Source: Arenicola marina (taxonomy: Eukaryota > Annelida > Polychaeta > Arenicolidae). Taken from it: a DNA stretch of 64,000 bases. The DNA lies in assembly GCA_964019135.1 (NCBI GenBank), contig OZ025257.1, forward strand, positions 12,489,971 through 12,553,970, given 5' to 3'. Positions 51,916 through 61,490 of this stretch are shown in pieces (within the stretch, counting starts at the first letter, position 1; every line of letters starts with the position of its first letter). A program made the position numbers and the translations under genes. The notes under the pieces were generated by a model. The model did no database searches. It was not told the DNA's origin and worked only from the letters and a program-made list of their open reading frames with translations.

Positions 51916-52111
51916 TCCGCACAACAGGTGGAGTCTGCTATCTGTCACCCACACTAATTCGACACGCGCATGTTGACATTTGTACAGGCAGAGATGTTAG
52001 TACACCAAGATAGTCATACGGCGATTTCCTTGTAATCGTTCTCCGGTGGCGCCGCCAAGCGGTGAGCGTGTAGTGTTGCACAGAACCGCCGTCGGCAGGC
52101 ATCAACTTCAA

Positions 52112-52686
52112 GTTTGTTCTGCCAAAAATTGCGCGAATTCACGAAAGAAATGTCCATTTTTGAGATACCCGAAAGAAAAAGGAAAGGTAAGACCGGCTTC
52201 TTGCGTTAATTTATCAGTCATTGATATCGTGCATCGTTTATCACCACCACAATTTCTGATAATTCTCTGTTATCGCCCACATCGAAGCGGGCGGCTCATG
52301 TGAGCAAACCAAGTCAAAGATCCATCGTTGCCACTATCTATTACTCAACAATTACCAGAAGACAACAAGCTCTAAGTGCCGGCTAATGCCTAACGAATGT
52401 GTAATGAGGTGTCCTAATCGATGTCCTGGGGTTTGAATAAAAATTGGGTGAACTCATATAGTATGATCATGGACCTACTGCCTTGGCCTGGGTGTTCGGC
52501 TCCCGGGCTCTGGTTACATTTGACAGAACTAGCCAGAAAGGGGGAAAAGCCAAGTCTTTGTCTGCATTTCTACTGTACGCATTTGCATTTATAAAATGTT
52601 TTTTTTTTATTATTACCTTTTAGATGCCAGAGCTAGATGGGTGGTCAATGCAAGAAGGAAAGACTTGTTCAATAAGTCCAGTAGGT
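52112..52686 (+). pseudogene. THAP zinc-finger exon pair, interrupted
   Basis: 52112-52186 encodes VCSAKNCANSRKK then CPFLRYPKEKGK, the start of a THAP domain (C-x4-C and the F-x-x-x-P core), ending at AAG|GTAAGA. After 437 bases, TTATTACCTTTTAG is followed at 52624 by a segment whose second frame reads ARARWVVNARRKDLFNKS, the next part of a THAP domain (arginine/Trp helix). The frames do not agree across this intron: the donor is phase 0, while the THAP-like reading needs phase 1. The second segment is cut by a TIR element at 52687. No ATG was found upstream. Likely a broken THAP gene or part of a DNA transposon such as a P-like element. Confidence 0.5.
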
Positions 52687-52861
52687 CAGGGGCGGATCCA
52701 GGGGGGGGGGGCGTCCCGGCCCGAGCCCTCCTTTTAGGACCGAAATGTATACCATTTAACATATAAAAACCAAAACCGCCCCCCCCCCATATCCAGCATA
52801 TCTATATCCGCCCCTGAAAGCGCCCCCCCCCCCCTATCCAGATTTTCTGGATCCGCCCCTG
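52687..52861 (-). mobile_element. Non-autonomous TIR transposon, family X, with a second end nested
   Basis: Outer ends are CAGGGGCGGATCCAGG and CTGGATCCGCCCCTG. Flanks TAGGT and TAGGC are a near-perfect 5-bp target duplication. The part from 52687 to about 52816, read in reverse, matches 16708-16872 (GGTTTTTATATGTTAAATGG, TTTCGGTCCTAAAAGGAGG). An internal terminus (ATATCCGCCCCTG at about 52804-52816) followed by a second one indicates insertion of, or recombination with, a sister element. Confidence 0.75.
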
Positions 52862-53030
52862 TAGGCATATCCCTATTAGCTGACGTAGTTTATATTCTTA
52901 AAAGCTGCTCATGTCTGAGAGTTTCTGTAGAAATGAACAATCTTGTTTATTTTCGTATTTTTGTATTAAAAATATCAATTGGTTGAGCATGGCTCTGTTG
53001 TTTTCATTCATATTTAGTCTCAGAATATAT

Positions 53031-53183
53031 CTCTGGGCGGATCTAGGAATTTTGAAGCGGAAGGGGGGGGGGGTTAAAAGTGGCCGCACATGTCCACCAA
53101 TTTTTACAACCAGTGGGAGGGGTGGAAAAAATGTCGACTTTAACATCCCTAAATAACCCCTCTGCCCTTGGATCCGCCTCTGG
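53031..53183. mobile_element. Non-autonomous TIR transposon
   Basis: Ends CTGGGCGGATCTAGG and CTTGGATCCGCCTCTGG are inverted repeats of the same terminal type as families X and Y. The interior differs (GTGGCCGCACATGTCC, poly-G). No clear target duplication. Confidence 0.6.
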
Positions 53184-53721
53184 GTTTCATCTACAAAATG
53201 TCTCTTTCAAGTGTATTTCGTCGGAAAGCCCGAGTTTTACTTCTGAGACTGAACTTCGGGCGTCGTTGTGTTTGTTGTACACTTGTTGGGAAACTGTTTG
53301 CAGTGGCGTTGAAGGGTAGACGAATCTATTGTCCAACGAAATATGTCAATGAAACAAAAACAGGAGACCGCTAAATGCTAAATAATTATGAAGTTGTGTT
53401 TTATAACCCATCAGTCCAGGGTACATCATAGTTTTCAACCAGCAAAGTTATCAGCGAATTAGAGAAGCCAAACTGTTGACTGCCAGAAAATGACGTTCTC
53501 GAAATATGACGCCTTGATGACACTATTTATCGCCGCATAAAAAATACAAAATTATATATATTTAATGTAAAATATACCTGAAAGCATGAAAGAACACCAC
53601 TAGGCTGTATATCACCCGAATTAATAGCGCTAAAATCCAATTTGTAGTTCACAGGGCGCCGCTTATCACGCAGTCTTCGTTATCGTCAGCGCAGTGGCAG
53701 CCCAACGTTACGCGCTCGCCG

Positions 53722-53772
53722 CATAGCGGCGCCATTTCTAGCCGCATAGCGGCGCCATTACTCGCCGCATTA
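53722..53772. repeat. 23-bp repeat, about 2.5 copies
   Basis: GCCGCATAGCGGCGCCATTT and GCCGCATAGCGGCGCCATTA in tandem, then GCCGCATTAC. Each unit contains GGCGCC. Confidence 0.85.
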
Positions 53773-53824
53773 CACATTTTACAATAGGCTTTTGCCGTAT
53801 GACCTATCTTGATGTACTAATATC

Positions 53825-53935
53825 TTTGGTACAGGTTGCGTGCGAACCCAACCGCCTGCGGCCGGGCGAGCTGACGCCGGTCAACGAGCTACCAACTGGG
53901 CCGCGGGGTGTGCCCTACGTTGAGGGAATTACAGA
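53825..53935 (-). mobile_element. Possible tRNA-derived element
   Basis: On the minus strand GGCCCAGTTGGTAGCTCGTT is a good D-arm/box A and GGTTGGGTTCGCACGCAACC a T-arm with box B, about 50 bases apart; a GC-rich insert separates them. The acceptor stem is not evident. Confidence 0.4.
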
Positions 53936-54334
53936 AAAGGTTCTCATCCATAACGGTGGTGGAGGACCGAGGAAGGGGGTCATATGTCATAGTCACCATG
54001 AACTTTATATATAGACAGGTAGTACGGGAGAACAATATATATATATCAACAACGTGCATTATTAATATTTATTCAGCTTCTTAATAGATACATATTGACA
54101 TAGACTTGGCATCAAGCCCTTAATTTTAGGTGCTAAAACCGCCTGAACTGATTGGAAGTTTAAGGCCACTTTTGTGCACACGCCGGCGCCCCAAAACCTG
54201 CTTCATACCTCCACGTTGACGTGCACGAGAACGAGAAAAGAGGAGCGGAAGTAATAGGTCTAAGGGGGCCACAAGCGGGCCAACACGCATACGTAGCATA
54301 TGTGTGAAGATATCCCATACAAATATAACGTATA

Positions 54335-54402
54335 TTTATATATATATATACACCATATATAGAGAGAGAGAGGGAGAGAGAGAAAGAGAGAGAGGCATCC
54401 AT
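54335..54402. repeat. AT and GA microsatellites
   Basis: TA run (54335-54350) followed by a GAGAGA run (54360-54395). Confidence 0.9.
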
Positions 54403-54529
54403 AGATTGAGGCATCAAAGTAATAGTGCGCATGACACGTACTGGCGTAAATAAATAGGTCTCAATCAATATGCTGTCGATATCTGTTTACATAGTTATCA
54501 TCCATTACCCCCTGTCTCCGCCCTCTCCC

Positions 54530-54845
54530 CTCGCCTGCTCTCTTGTTGCCCCATCTCTTCTTGTTACAGATGCTCTAGCTTTATCACCACCCCCCCCCCC
54601 TAAACACACATAAGCACGCCCCCCCCCCTCATTCTAACATCATCTCCCCATACTTCCCTCCCTCGCTCTGTTGATCCATCTCGTGTGATAGATCCTGCAG
54701 CTTTATCACCCCCCCCCCCACCCAACACACCTACGCACGCCCCCCCCCCCTATTCTAACACCACCACCTCCCCACCCTTCCCTCTCTCGCCCTGTTGCCC
54801 CATCTCTCCCTGTTACAGATACTCTAGGTTTATCACCCCCCCACC
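54530..54845. repeat. Imperfect tandem repeat, about 131 bp, 2.4 copies
   Basis: CCCCATCTCTTCTTGTTACAGATGCTCTAG-type start (54549), repeated near 54678 (diverged) and 54806. Each copy contains poly-C runs, ACACACATAAGCACGCC/ACACACCTACGCACGCC and TTCCCTCCCTCGC/TTCCCTCTCTCGC. Confidence 0.8.
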
Positions 54846-56610
54846 CCCTCCCCCGCTCTCACCACCCCACTCGCCACGGATTTGGCCAAGAGGCGGTCCA
54901 CCCTCACATTATTGAAATGTCAAATGGCCAATCGTTGAACATTACTATCGACTCGTTCGTTTATTACATTCCGGAGCCTATAGTCAATCTCACTCACCAA
55001 CACCAACACCAACACCAACAACGCAGGCCACACGACGTCATCCCACCCACCTCCAACGCCAACCCACCGCAGCCCACCCGACCCCACTTAACCCGACCCC
55101 ACGCTACCCCACCCAGCCCCGCTTCGTTTCCCTCTAACACTACCACCCGGCGCCCCAGACACCGCCACCGCCCCATCGCCAATAAATAGTCATTCAGTAG
55201 TTGTTTTGTAGTCGGATCAATACTTCGAACGCGGGCTTCAGTTAATCGATAGGCTATCGACGGTGAATTGCTTGTCATCGTCCGGGTGCCAGTCAGTCGC
55301 TCGCCAGAACACACGACACGGCGGATGTTGCGCAATCGTTGGTTCCGCTACAAGGGACCCGGATATGATACACCCCCCTGGGGAAATGATCGCGTGAGAA
55401 GTGGGCGAGGTAGGTGCGCCTGACGTTGATATTAGGACACGGTAATTTCAGACAGTTTATGTCGTTAATGGATGCTTAAACAGTCGCTCGCGGAATAGTA
55501 CTTGCCGCTTCATAACCAGAAGGTAACTATCCATGAATTCAGGCGTGACTATGTAAAATATCATTCATCAAAAGTGCCTTAATAAAGTCTTGAATTACCT
55601 GATATGATACTGGACATTTTATTTATAGATGTTATTACTATACTACGTTAACTTTGTTCTTTGGAAGATAAACAATAAGAATTTGTTTTAATGAGAGTTA
55701 ACAGTTTTTATTCCACGATATCACTATAAACGCGTTCGTCAAAGTAGCAACAGTGAGGTCTGGCGGGTTTATTTCTAGGAGCATTGCATCTGAGCGTTAT
55801 TTAGAAACTCCCCAATGATGTCACAAGATTGACAGGTGAGTTTTGATGCAGTGCGTAGGCATCTGTTGTCGAGGGCGTGTATTGTTCTCGTGGTTGAGTG
55901 CTTTTCGTTGAGTTCAAGCCAAGGATCAGAGAGATTCTGAGTCTCACTGTACAAGCACACGCGTTTGTATTTCCCTTTCACGTCACTTTCCTCGCTCCCA
56001 GAATTTAAATTGCTTAGTGCGAAAACACGTGGAACAACACGTCGAGATTCGAACACTATATAAAACATTTTAGTTAAATAAGTCTTAAATAAGAGTGATT
56101 TGATCGTACTCGTTGCAATGCGATATAACGTGGCGTTATGCCCGGTGTTTGTCTTCTACCTCTCGCCATTGCTTTCCCTATATATATACTGCCAATGTGA
56201 TAGATATAGTTGTCATACTTTAAAGAAGAACATCAGGATAGATATGGTCTTAATAGGATAGCATGGTACATATGGCATGTTTCTGGACAGAATAGTATGG
56301 TAGATATGGTATATTTCTGTTACAGTCCAGTATCGTACATATCATCATAAATTTCTTACACATGCCTTTGTGGTAATATGAGTGTCTCTCTTGAAAAGAT
56401 GGTATGGAAGATATGGCATATTTATAAAACATGAAGTAGTTGTTGTTTATTTCTTGACCGGAGGGTACCGTACATACACTATGCATATCGGGAGAAGATA
56501 AAAATGTTCAATCAGATAGATTTATTGGACAATCTAGTGCGGTATATATGATAACTGTCCTGACAAGATAGTTTGTTATTTACGGTGTCTTGCTTGACAT
56601 AACAGTGCCG
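54846..56610. other. Intergenic region
   Basis: CACCAACACCAACACCAACA simple repeat at 54999-55020 and a C-rich CGACCCCAC patch at 55060-55110. One minor open frame is listed separately. Several GGTA(G/C)ATATGG-type short motifs recur at 56230-56480. Confidence 0.4.
55775..56068 (-). CDS. Hypothetical small open frame
   Basis: A 97-codon ATG-initiated frame, MFYIVFESRRVVPRVFALSN to NNAQMQCS, of non-repetitive, mixed composition with four Cys near its end. No signal peptide, membrane segment or known domain is seen. Could be a chance frame, a transposon relic or an exon. Confidence 0.15.
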   Translation of the reverse strand: MFYIVFESRRVVPRVFALSNLNSGSEESDVKGKYKRVCLYSETQNLSDPWLELNEKHSTTRTIHALDNRCLRTASKLTCQSCDIIGEFLNNAQMQCS

Positions 56611-56797
56611 GGGGCCTCCCTGGTGTAGTGGTTAGCGCACTAGACCGCAGATCAATAGGTCCTGGGTTCGAATCCGGGCTCGGGCACCTAATCTGGGGCA
56701 TGTTTCATTCCTTCATCCTTCATCGTCTCGGGAGGTTCCTTGGCCCAATTTAGCCTGTATGTGCACAAAAGTGGCCTAAAACACCAACATTCCATTC
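56611..56797 (+). mobile_element. Intact tRNA-derived SINE, family A, with 13-bp target duplication
   Basis: Box A TGGTGTAGTGGTTAGCGC, box B GGTTCGAATCC, then a unique body (CATCGTCTCGGGAGGTTCCT, ATGTGCACAAAAGTGGCC, TAAAACACCAACATTCC). CATAACAGTGCCG occurs immediately before (56598-56610) and after (56798-56810), a perfect 13-bp target duplication that fixes the ends at 187 bases and indicates a recent insertion by LINE machinery. Other copies: 13360, 34738 and 42228. Confidence 0.92.
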
Positions 56798-56810
56798 CAT
56801 AACAGTGCCG

Positions 56811-57547
56811 TGGTTATGGCGCGTTTCTTGACAGAATACTGCGGGCATAATGATGGAGATATCGGACATTCGTTGACATGGTACTGTGCTGGCAATGATG
56901 GAGTCATCAGCAACTAGATGTTAGACACAACATGTTTATTGACGTATTGTGCTAATGGATAATATACTTACATAAGATTGACGGCGTGCTTCTCGACATG
57001 TCAATTGGTAGATTGATTGACGTAGCAGAGACCCACCGACCAGTCAGTATGGCAGTCATGATATCATGTTCAATTATATCCCAGTATGGTTCTTATTATG
57101 ATACACTCTAGAATTGTTCTCTTTTCAAGACGGATTGTTTTGTAATTGGTTAAGGAGTCTTCAAACGGGAGTTCATTGAAGCCAGGTGCCATTTAGGATA
57201 CACCAAATGGTCCGATGGCCTTCTAATCCAATTCGTAGTCTTATGTTTTTTGTTGGGTGCGAAACACATGGAGCTTCAATGTGTTCTCCATGTTCAGATA
57301 AAAAAAATATCAAAAAAGGCGAAAGTGTTTAACGGGTTGTGTTTTCTTCGAAGGATGGTTTGGATTAGCAAGAATCGCTCACCTTTCATGTATATATGTT
57401 ATCGAATGAACAATTATGTAGTATGAAGTATCTTATGTTGTATCTTATATTTTATAAATACTTACCCCAGACTTAATTATTTATACCGATATTTTAAAAT
57501 ATTAACACCTACGTCGAAATGTAATTCTGAGGTGTATGAGCATCTAG
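56811..57547. other. Intergenic, upstream of the sulfotransferase
   Basis: AT-rich; no gene or repeat recognised. Confidence 0.5.
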
Positions 57548-57582
57548 CCAATGACTCTCGACCTTCTTTATGCATATATAAG
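57548..57582 (+). promoter_or_regulatory. Candidate CCAAT and TATA elements of the sulfotransferase gene
   Basis: CCAAT near 57548 and TATATAAG at about 57576 are separated by 28 bases. Initiation near 57605 would give a 380-base leader before the ATG at 57986. Plausible but unproven. Confidence 0.3.
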
Positions 57583-57985
57583 AATTCCTAGCCTAAAAGA
57601 GAGAATTGGACCTCAGTGATTAGGCCTACTGTCTGCTTAGTCTAATATTTCCTTCGTAAATTTTACGAAATATCTGTTTCAGTTGCCCACTTTTGATTAA
57701 GAATCATATAGGCCTACATGTTTAAGCTGGTTTGTCCCAAAGTGCGTACAGTTTAAACTGCCCTGTTCTCCTGAGTGAATGTTAATACCTTATCCAAATG
57801 TCATGCAAGCCATATAGCGATAGTTTCTATTGAATATGTATGTACACGAGGCCTATGTTCATACATCCGCAGCTTCAGTTTTGCGCACTCTCCGCGCAGT
57901 GATCTGGTGATGAGGTGGCGCCACCGGTCTGGGTGCACGCCTGGGATCTGTCTTTGATGCACGGCGCGCCAACAGGACAGCAGTC

Positions 57986-58121
57986 ATGCCGCGACTCAAC
58001 ATAGACCGTCTGCTGCTCTTCTGTGTCGTCATGTCCGGTGTGTATGTCGTCCTCTACAACACCTCCACTTCCGGCGGCGGCGGCGGCGGCGGCGGCCGCG
58101 GGCCGGGAGGTAGGACAACAG
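57986..58121 (+). CDS. Sulfotransferase exon 1 (signal anchor and Gly-rich stem)
   Basis: ATG in the context CAGTCATGC starts MPRLNIDRLLLFCVVMSGVY. Eight consecutive GGC codons encode a poly-Gly stem. Donor ACAACAG|GTGAGC, phase 1; an alternative GGAG|GTAGGA donor lies 11 bases earlier. No other ATG gives a membrane anchor in frame with exon 2. Confidence 0.85.
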
Positions 58122-60328
58122 GTGAGCAGATCGACTTAGCGCACCAGTTAGCCGGTCGTTATTAGATGTTAACCCATCTGTTGGCAGATGTTAACCTATC
58201 CGTTAGCGCATTCGTCAGCTAGTCGTTAGGTGGTAATTAGCTGCTGCTAACGCACCCGTTAGCTAGTCGTTAGCAGATGTTAACCCATCCGTTAGCTAGT
58301 CGTTAGCTAGTCTCCAGCAGATGTTAACCCATCCGTTAGCTAGTCTCTAGCAGATGTTAACCCATCCGTTAGCTAGTCTCTAGCAGATGTTAACCCATCC
58401 GTTAGCTGGTCTCTAGCAGATGTTAACCCATCCGTTAGCTAGTCTCTAGCAGATGTTAACCCATCCGTTAGCTAGTCGTTAGCAGATGTTAACCCATCCG
58501 TTAGCTAAGTCTCTAGCAGATGTTAACCCATCCGTTAGCTAGTCTCTAGCAGATGTTAACCCATCCGTTAGCTAGTCGTTAGCAGATGTTAACCCATCCG
58601 TTAGCTAAGTCTCTAGCAGATGTTAACCCATCCGTTAGCTAGTCTCTAGCAGATGTTAACCCATCCGTTGGCTAGTCGTTAGCAGATGTTAACCCATCCG
58701 TTAGCTAAGTCTCTAGCAGATGTTAACCCATCCGTTAGCTAGTCTCTAGCAGATGTTAACCCATCCGTTAGCTAGTCGTTAGCAGATGTTAACCCATCCG
58801 TTAGCTAAGTCTCTAGCAGATGTTAACCCATCCGTTAGCTAGTCTCTAGCAGATGTTAACCCATCCGTTAGCTAGTCGTTAGCAGATGTTAACCCATCCG
58901 TTAGCTAAGTCTCTAGCAGATGTTAACCCATCCGTTAGCTAGTCTCTAGCAGATGTTAACCCATCCGTTAGCTAGTCGTTAGCAGATGTTAACCCATCCG
59001 TTAGCTAAGTCTCTAGCAGATGTTAACCCATCCGTTAGCTAGTCTCTAGTAGATGTTAACCCATCCGCTAGCTAGTCGTCAGCAGATGTTAACCCATCCG
59101 TTAGCACATTTGTTAGCTAGTCTCCAGCAGATGTTGACCCATCCGTTAGCTAAGTCTCTAGCAGATGTTAACCATCCGTTAGCTAGTCGTTAGCAGATGT
59201 TATCCCACCCGTTAGCTAAGTCTCTAGCAGATGTTAACCCATCCGTTAGCTAGTCGTTAGTAGATGCTAACCCATGCGTTAGCTAGTCGTTAGCAGATGA
59301 TAACCAATCCGTTAGCGCATCCGTTAGCTATTGGTCAGCAGATGTTAACCCAGCCGTCAGCTGGCCCTTTGGTGCTGCTAACGCATCCGTTAGCGCACCC
59401 GTTAACTATTCGTTATGTGGTAGTTAGTTGCTGCCAACGCATCCGTTAGCACATCCGTTAACTAATCGTTAGCAGATGTTAACCCATCCGTTAGCTAGTC
59501 TTTGTTTAATTTTTTTTTTATTAATTTTTTTTTATGTTCTTATACTTTTTAAACTCGAGAACCCCAGAAAATGGGGGAAATAAAGTACATACATGCATCC
59601 GTTAACGCTTCCGTTAGCTAGTCGTCAGGTGTTGCTAACGCACCCGTAAGCGCAGGCATAAGCTAACTGTCATCCGTTAACGCAACCAGGCTGCAATTAG
59701 CTTTGTCAGCCTTTCAGCCCGCCTAGCCGTTATCCATTGTTAGCTCCGCCACCCGTTAACTCAGCTACCCGTTAGCCCAGCCACCGTTGGCGCCAACACC
59801 GGCGCCGACGCCGGCGCAGCCGGCGGGTATATGACCTTTTCTAATGCACGTAATCTCCTTGATTGATACATTTTCGATCGATTATCGAAATGTGGCCCGG
59901 CAGTAATTTACGTATTCATCGTCGACAATATCGATCTGTTCTGTGTCGAACCATGGTTTTGAATCAGAATTTGGATACCCTGTTTCTAACACTACGGATA
60001 TTTTCCCCGTGCAGCTGTGATTCAAATGCATCCGGGGTATATACCATTGCGGACTTTTTTTTCCCGTTCTGTTGGGCGTTTACGCCATTAGCTGTCTATG
60101 CTACTGGTGTCTTCACGACTGACCACCGAGATGAACCCATTATAAGGTGCATACGGTGAACGACAATCTCCCATCACCTGTATAATGTTATACAAAATCT
60201 CCATTACAATTATTATGCCCATGGCTTGCCTTTATCTGAAGCTGGATTACTCGTTTAGGCCCTTCAAATACAATTTTGAATAATAATAGTTATTGTGGAT
60301 ATTCATATATAATCCCCCCCCCCCCCCT

Positions 60329-60368
<40 letters not shown>

Positions 60369-61490
60369 TTTGAAATAAACCCGCGTATTGGCTATTAACG
60401 AAGCAGACGTGCCCAGCCATCTCGGTCGCTACGCAACGTCACCATTAAATCATTCGCATCAACGAAAATACTCATCCTATACGTCTTCTTTATTTACGTA
60501 GAAAAGTCCTTTTTGTTCCACCATTCAGGTCCGCATCACCCCCGGCACCACCACGTGGCTTCCGGTATCGATATGACGTCTTCCGATGAAGAACCGCGTC
60601 CACGTGACGTCACCAACAATAAGCCGCCGGGCGTCTGTTCCAATGACGTCAGAGTGCGCGTCATGCGTTCCACGTGCGAGGAGCGCAAGCTGGACGAGAT
60701 GACGTTCCCTAACGACGGAAACTTGTCCATGAAAATAGCCGTAGTGGACGACAAGCGCAAACTATTCTATTGCCTCATCGGCAAAGCCGGGTCGAAGAGT
60801 TGGTTAGACTACATGGCACGCCTGACGGGAAAAGTCCGGCGCTGGGACGAGCAGCACTATCGTCAGGATTACTACCTGGAGAAAGTGGGGCTGAAAATGC
60901 TTCGTCGCGTTCCGCTGGCGGAAATACAAGCGAAATACGCGGATTATTTCAAGTTCGTGGTTGTGCGTCACCCGCTGCAGAGGGTCATCTCGGCGTATTA
61001 CGAAATCATCCAGAAGATGAAGAAGTACAAGAAGCCTGATGGGTCGCTGCTGGGCATGAGGGAGTACCTACATAAGGTGTCTGGCGAGCTGATGGACTAT
61101 AACCCGCACTGGAGGCGGTACATTAACCGCTGCAAGATCTGCCGCCTGCAGTACGATTACGTCATCAAGACGGAAACGATGAATGACGACATACCGGATT
61201 TTAATGACGTCATCGGTGCTCCGAAGTCGCTCGGCGTGTACCACATGCACTCCAACGAGCAGCTGGGGGGTGGGGAGGAAGAGGACTTAGAGGAGGGGGA
61301 GGAGAGGGATCGGGAACATATTTATAAATATGACGTCATCCTAAGCGACATGCAAAGGAGGTTTCCAGAGGGCATGAAGCGGTTGTTGGATGTTTACGGC
61401 GATGACATGAAAGTGTTTGGCTACCAGTGGGACTGGAAACGCCGAAGGAGTTCTTGTCAGATATCTCGAAATGGAACCGGCTGCTGCTAA
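57986..61490 (+). CDS. Golgi carbohydrate sulfotransferase, CHST8-14 / HNK-1 ST class (2 coding exons)
   Basis: Exons 57986-58121 and 60529-61490 join in phase 1 to 365 codons. This is a type II Golgi membrane protein: a short cytosolic MPRLNIDR, a membrane segment (LLLFCVVMSGVYVVLY), a poly-Gly/Arg/His stem, then the Sulfotransfer_2 domain. The 5'-phosphosulfate loop is IGKAGSKSW (129-137) and the 3'-phosphate site is VRHPLQRVISAYYE (191-204). Family hallmarks HW (239-240), a C-x-x-C (247-250), YDYVIKTE and VFGYQW follow. The enzyme transfers sulfate from PAPS to a sugar hydroxyl on glycans or glycosaminoglycans; the acceptor cannot be told. Odd points: Ser replaces the usual Cys of PK-x-x-C-T-N-W, and an acidic insert (292-308) precedes the last helix. 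An ATTAAA lies at 61544-61549. Confidence 0.92.
58125..59485. repeat. Minisatellite, 33-34 bp unit, with a 100-bp higher-order unit (sulfotransferase intron)
   Basis: The basic unit is CCGTTAGCTAGTCTCTAGCA then GATGTTAACCCAT. Three subtypes (TAGCTAAGTCTCTAGC, TAGCTAGTCTCTAGC, TAGCTAGTCGTTAGC) cycle in fixed order as a 100-bp unit; GTTAGCTAAGTC falls at 58500, 58600, 58700, 58800, 58900 and 59000. The edges (58125-58320, 59100-59485) are more diverged and include GGTAGTTAGTTGCTGCCAAC-type units; related degenerate units continue to about 59790. Confidence 0.96.
59486..60528 (+). other. Sulfotransferase intron, right part
   Basis: Degenerate minisatellite units to about 59790, then AT-rich sequence with a poly-C run (60316-60328) and a CT microsatellite (60334-60371). 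The sequence GGCGCCGACGCCGGCGCAGC at 59801 is a small GC-rich patch. No extra exon recognised. Confidence 0.6.
60529..61490 (+). CDS. Sulfotransferase exon 2 (catalytic domain)
   Basis: Acceptor TTTTTGTTCCACCATTCAG precedes 60529; the stop TAA is at 61488-61490. It encodes the whole catalytic domain in one exon, a frequent arrangement in this family. The last dozen residues (SSCQISRNGTGCC) come from sequence that recurs in the 3' flank. Confidence 0.93.

Larger units (their letters stand above)
53184..54334. other. Intergenic region
   Basis: It contains the short repeat at 53722 and the tRNA-like segment at 53825, listed separately. No exon recognised. Confidence 0.4.

Noticed and set aside
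56611-56700. tRNA gene
   Set aside because: Box A and B are good but the acceptor stem does not pair, and the segment continues into a SINE body with a target duplication outside it.
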